Assembly (NCBI RefSeq): GCF_008304605.1
Contig: NZ_PIJY01000030.1
Coordinates: 259,457 to 323,456, forward strand
Direction: 5' to 3'
Source: Oceanobacillus polygoni
Lineage (GTDB): Bacteria > Bacillota > Bacilli > Bacillales > Amphibacillaceae
Length of the DNA stretch: 64,000 nt
The position numbers and the translations under genes are program-made. Shown piece after piece: positions 61,970 to 64,000 of this stretch. Below the pieces are notes generated by a model. It had not been told where the DNA came from. It did no database searches and worked only from the letters and a program-made list of their open reading frames with translations. Numbering within the stretch: the stretch's first letter is position 1; each line of letters starts with the position of its first letter.

Positions 61970-61983
61970 TGTAAACGTTGACA
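61970..61983. promoter_or_regulatory. CcpA cre site
   Basis: TGTAAACGTTGACA matches TGWAARCGYTWNCW at 13 of 14 positions and overlaps the -35 of the ROK-side promoter. It indicates carbon catabolite repression of this locus. Confidence 0.65.
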
Positions 61984-62006
61984 TTAAGAAAGATTAATAG
62001 TATTAT
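61978..62006 (+). promoter_or_regulatory. Promoter of the ROK gene
   Basis: TTGACA (61978-61983), 17 bases and TATTAT (62001-62006). Confidence 0.7.
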
Positions 62007-62019
62007 AATTTTCAATTAA

Positions 62020-62038
62020 TAAGTTAACTTTACTAACC
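62020..62038. promoter_or_regulatory. Operator-like repeat, ROK side
   Basis: TAAGTTAACTTTACTAACC lies downstream of the -10 of the ROK promoter, where a repressor could block transcription. Partner of 61864-61882. Confidence 0.5.
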
Positions 62039-62066
62039 TATCGAAACATTATTGAATTTGAAAGGA

Positions 62067-63260
62067 GTGAAAATTATCGCTATCCGTAGTGTCCCCACAG
62101 ATTCCAACTTACTAAAACTTTTAAACAAACGGAAAGTCTTACATTATATTCAACGGAAAGATGGACATTCTCGATCTGATATTGCAAAAGCACTAAAACT
62201 AAGTAAACCTACAGTCTCTAATATAGTTGATGAACTTTTAGAAGAAGGATGGATTCGAGAGAAAGAAAGTGAAAGAGCTAGTTCAGCAGGTGGCCGGAAA
62301 CCATTTCAAATTTTCTTTAATGAAAACGCAGCCTATATTGTTGGAATTGATATTGGCGGGACATTAGTAGAAATCGCCATTATGAATTTAGCCGGGAAAC
62401 TAATAAGTAAGACCGCTTTTTCCACCCAAAAGCATGTAGGTAATAACTTTATCCAAACAATTGCCAACTACGTAAACACCCTTACAGAGCAAAACGGACT
62501 AGAAAGCAGCCAGTTATTCGGAGTTGGCGTTGGCGTTCCAGGTATTACGGATGTTGATAGTGGAATTGTCATTGATGCGCCAAGCCTGAGTTGGAAAAAT
62601 GTACCGCTTCAATCTCAACTTGAATCCCTTCTCTCATGTCCTGTTTATATTGATAATGATGTAAATGTTGCGGCGCTGGGTGAATATTGGAAAGGTGCTG
62701 GTAGAAAAAATAATAATATGATTATGATTACACTAGGTACTGGTATCGGGTGTGGAATTATAATTAATGGACAGCTTTATCGTGGAGCTTCATACGCAGC
62801 TGGAGAAATTGGTTATATGGTGACAGATAAAGATGCTGCTGATAAAAAGTATGAGCAAACATTTAGTGGCTACGGATTTTTAGATAGTCATGTTGGAGGA
62901 CCATCCATTGCAAAAAGAATGCTTAACCATGCCGAAAAAAGAGAAGAAAAATGGACTGCGAAAAAAGTTTTTCAAATGGCAATAGATGGCGATCAACTAG
63001 CTTTAGATACGATAAACGATTCCCTATCGCACCTTTCTTTTGCATTAATTAATGTTATTTCCATTATCAACCCAGAGAGAGTTGTATTAGGTGGCGGCAT
63101 TTCTAAATCAATGCATCACTTTTTACCACATATAACTTCCACCCTAGAGAAACACTTACCTGTTCAAACGGATATCACTATCACAACGGTTGAAGATGTC
63201 TCTTTATTAGGTGCTGGTTACCTCATACTTAAAGAACACGAGTCAATTTTAAAAGTATAA
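62067..63260 (+). CDS. ROK-family transcriptional repressor
   Basis: About 397 residues. The N-terminal winged helix (KVLHYIQRKDGHSRSDIAKA, LKLSKPTVSNIVDELLEEGW) and ASSAGGRKPF linker lead into a ROK sugar-kinase-like domain (VGIDIGGTLVEIAIMN; PVYIDNDVNVAALGEYWKG; ITLGTGIGCGIIINGQLYRG). The usual zinc motif CxCGxxGCxE is missing: after GEIGYMV the cysteines are replaced by DKDAADKKYEQTFSGYG, as in some XylR-type members. The start is unclear. AAAGGAG at 62061 points to ATT 62073 or ATC 62076; GTG 62067 is part of the site itself, and TTG 62052 has no site. It likely senses the substrate of the adjacent transporter and lyase. Confidence 0.82.
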   Translation: MKIIAIRSVPTDSNLLKLLNKRKVLHYIQRKDGHSRSDIAKALKLSKPTVSNIVDELLEEGWIREKESERASSAGGRKPFQIFFNENAAYIVGIDIGGTLVEIAIMNLAGKLISKTAFSTQKHVGNNFIQTIANYVNTLTEQNGLESSQLFGVGVGVPGITDVDSGIVIDAPSLSWKNVPLQSQLESLLSCPVYIDNDVNVAALGEYWKGAGRKNNNMIMITLGTGIGCGIIINGQLYRGASYAAGEIGYMVTDKDAADKKYEQTFSGYGFLDSHVGGPSIAKRMLNHAEKREEKWTAKKVFQMAIDGDQLALDTINDSLSHLSFALINVISIINPERVVLGGGISKSMHHFLPHITSTLEKHLPVQTDITITTVEDVSLLGAGYLILKEHESILKV

Positions 63261-63321
63261 GTTTTTATTTTAATTTAAAGAGACTTCGGTCCTTTAAAAT
63301 ATTTTAATAGGGGGTTTTATT

Positions 63322-64000
63322 ATGTTTAAAAGGTGGCAATTGGCTCTACTTGTAATATTGTTATCGATTGTAATGGCAGCATGCTCTAGTGATGATGAAA
63401 GTTCTGCAAATCAAGAAGATGGCGATATCACACTTGAATACTGGCAATATTCATTTGATTCAAAGGTCAGTTTGATGGATGAATTAATTGCGGAATTCGA
63501 AGAAGCAAACCCTGGGATTAAAGTAAAACAAACTAATTTCCCATATGATCAATACAATGAACAGGTAGCTGCACAAGTTCCAGCTGGTAGAGGACCTGAT
63601 GTCATTAACCTGTTCTACGGTTGGGTTCCTACCTATGTAGATGCTGGTTATTTACAGCCGCTACCACAGGATGCTTTTCCACATGAAGATATAGAAAGTG
63701 AGTTTTTCCCATTAGTAGAGGCTACTAAAATGGATGGTGAATATTGGACAATACCAACTGCTGTAAGAACGCTCGCATTATTCTATAATAAGGACCTATT
63801 TGAAGAAGCAGGACTTGACCCTAATTCCCCTCCTGAAACATGGGAAGAACTAGAAGATTATGCCGTACAATTAACTAAAGCTGATGGCAACGGTCGTTTA
63901 GAACAATCTGGAATGGCATGGGAACCAGCACAGCAAGGTCACCATTGGCTTAGAGATGGCCTTACCCTTCAAGCGAGTGGTCAAGTATTAAGTGAAGATC
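63322..64000 (+). CDS. Extracellular solute-binding lipoprotein of a sugar-type ABC importer (partial)
   Basis: The first 226 residues are in view and the rest lies beyond the window. A signal peptide with lipobox IVMAAC (Cys at 21) is followed by a serine/acid linker and a family-1 binding-protein fold: ITLEYWQYSFDSK, IAEFEEANPGIKVKQTNFP, AAQVPAGRGPDVINLFYGW, and PTAVRTLALFYNKDLFEEAG. This is the MalE/UgpB class that delivers sugars or glycerol-phosphate-type compounds to a type-I ABC importer. ATG 63322 follows TAGGGGGTTTTATT. It probably starts the transport operon regulated by the ROK protein upstream. No terminator is seen between them. Confidence 0.88.
   Translation, partial: MFKRWQLALLVILLSIVMAACSSDDESSANQEDGDITLEYWQYSFDSKVSLMDELIAEFEEANPGIKVKQTNFPYDQYNEQVAAQVPAGRGPDVINLFYGWVPTYVDAGYLQPLPQDAFPHEDIESEFFPLVEATKMDGEYWTIPTAVRTLALFYNKDLFEEAGLDPNSPPETWEELEDYAVQLTKADGNGRLEQSGMAWEPAQQGHHWLRDGLTLQASGQVLSED

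Overview
The window reads as a chromosomal segment of a low-G+C, spore-forming, aerobic Bacillaceae species, most like Oceanobacillus, Virgibacillus and related halotolerant genera. Three things support this. There are many Bacillus-type orthologues (ytoQ, ytoP, ytzB, yhjBC, yndM, yocS, sbcCD, qoxABCD, adeR-ald, yitJ). Ribosome-binding sites are strong AGGAGG types, with frequent GTG and TTG starts. Compact Rho-independent terminators lie between most transcription units. Assignments come from reading protein motifs and gene order; no database search was possible. No rRNA, tRNA, CRISPR array, intact prophage or intact insertion sequence was seen.

Layout. 0-1.4 kb: end of a Fur-controlled 2,3-dihydroxybenzoate siderophore operon (dhbC partial, dhbA). 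1.4-9.3 kb: housekeeping and small genes (ytoQ, an inosine/xanthosine triphosphatase, ytoP, ytzB, a two-part sodium/solute symporter yhjC-yhjB, yndM, an asparagine-repeat protein, ybaK). 9.3-12.6 kb: an accessory patch with gene remnants, a G+C-rich acetyltransferase, a kinase of the aminoglycoside phosphotransferase fold, a HAD phosphatase and a truncated nucleotidyltransferase. 12.8-17.3 kb: a chemoreceptor gene broken by a 5-bp tandem duplication, an ArAE-type membrane protein and the BASS transporter yocS. 17.5-25.1 kb: proline and semialdehyde catabolism (gabD, putP, putB, putC) with a divergent sigma-54 activator and a clear -24/-12 promoter in front of putC.

25.1-34.1 kb: a sparse stretch with a CD3324-type DNA-binding protein and tiny ORFs, then bioY behind a BirA operator, a YtrA-type GntR-ABC operon, a MATE pump flanked by dispersed repeats, mvaS and an RNase H-like protein. 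34.3-38.9 kb: a SAM riboswitch controlling yitJ-metE. 39-43.3 kb: sbcDC. 43.6-55.2 kb: an LmrB-like MFS pump, the qoxABCD quinol oxidase, two orphan genes, and a TetR regulator divergent from an SwrC/YerP-type RND pump. 55.3-60.3 kb: ykvI and an alanine module (adeR, ald, alr). 60.4-64 kb: a catabolic-looking locus with an argininosuccinate-lyase-like enzyme divergent from a ROK repressor and a sugar-type solute-binding lipoprotein, which runs off the end of the window.

How it fits together. Proline enters through PutP and is oxidised by PutB then PutC to glutamate; the PAS/AAA+ regulator and the sigma-54 promoter tie this to substrate sensing. Alanine is handled by Alr (D/L interconversion) and Ald (oxidative deamination to pyruvate) under AdeR, and a repeated putative AdeR site can be read in both control regions. 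The most promising candidates for something undescribed are the lyase/ROK/ABC locus at the right end, the Asn-repeat protein, the paired dispersed repeats near transporter genes, and the tiny-ORF region around 25.3-26.6 kb. None of these is proven here; the rest of the window is ordinary chromosome.
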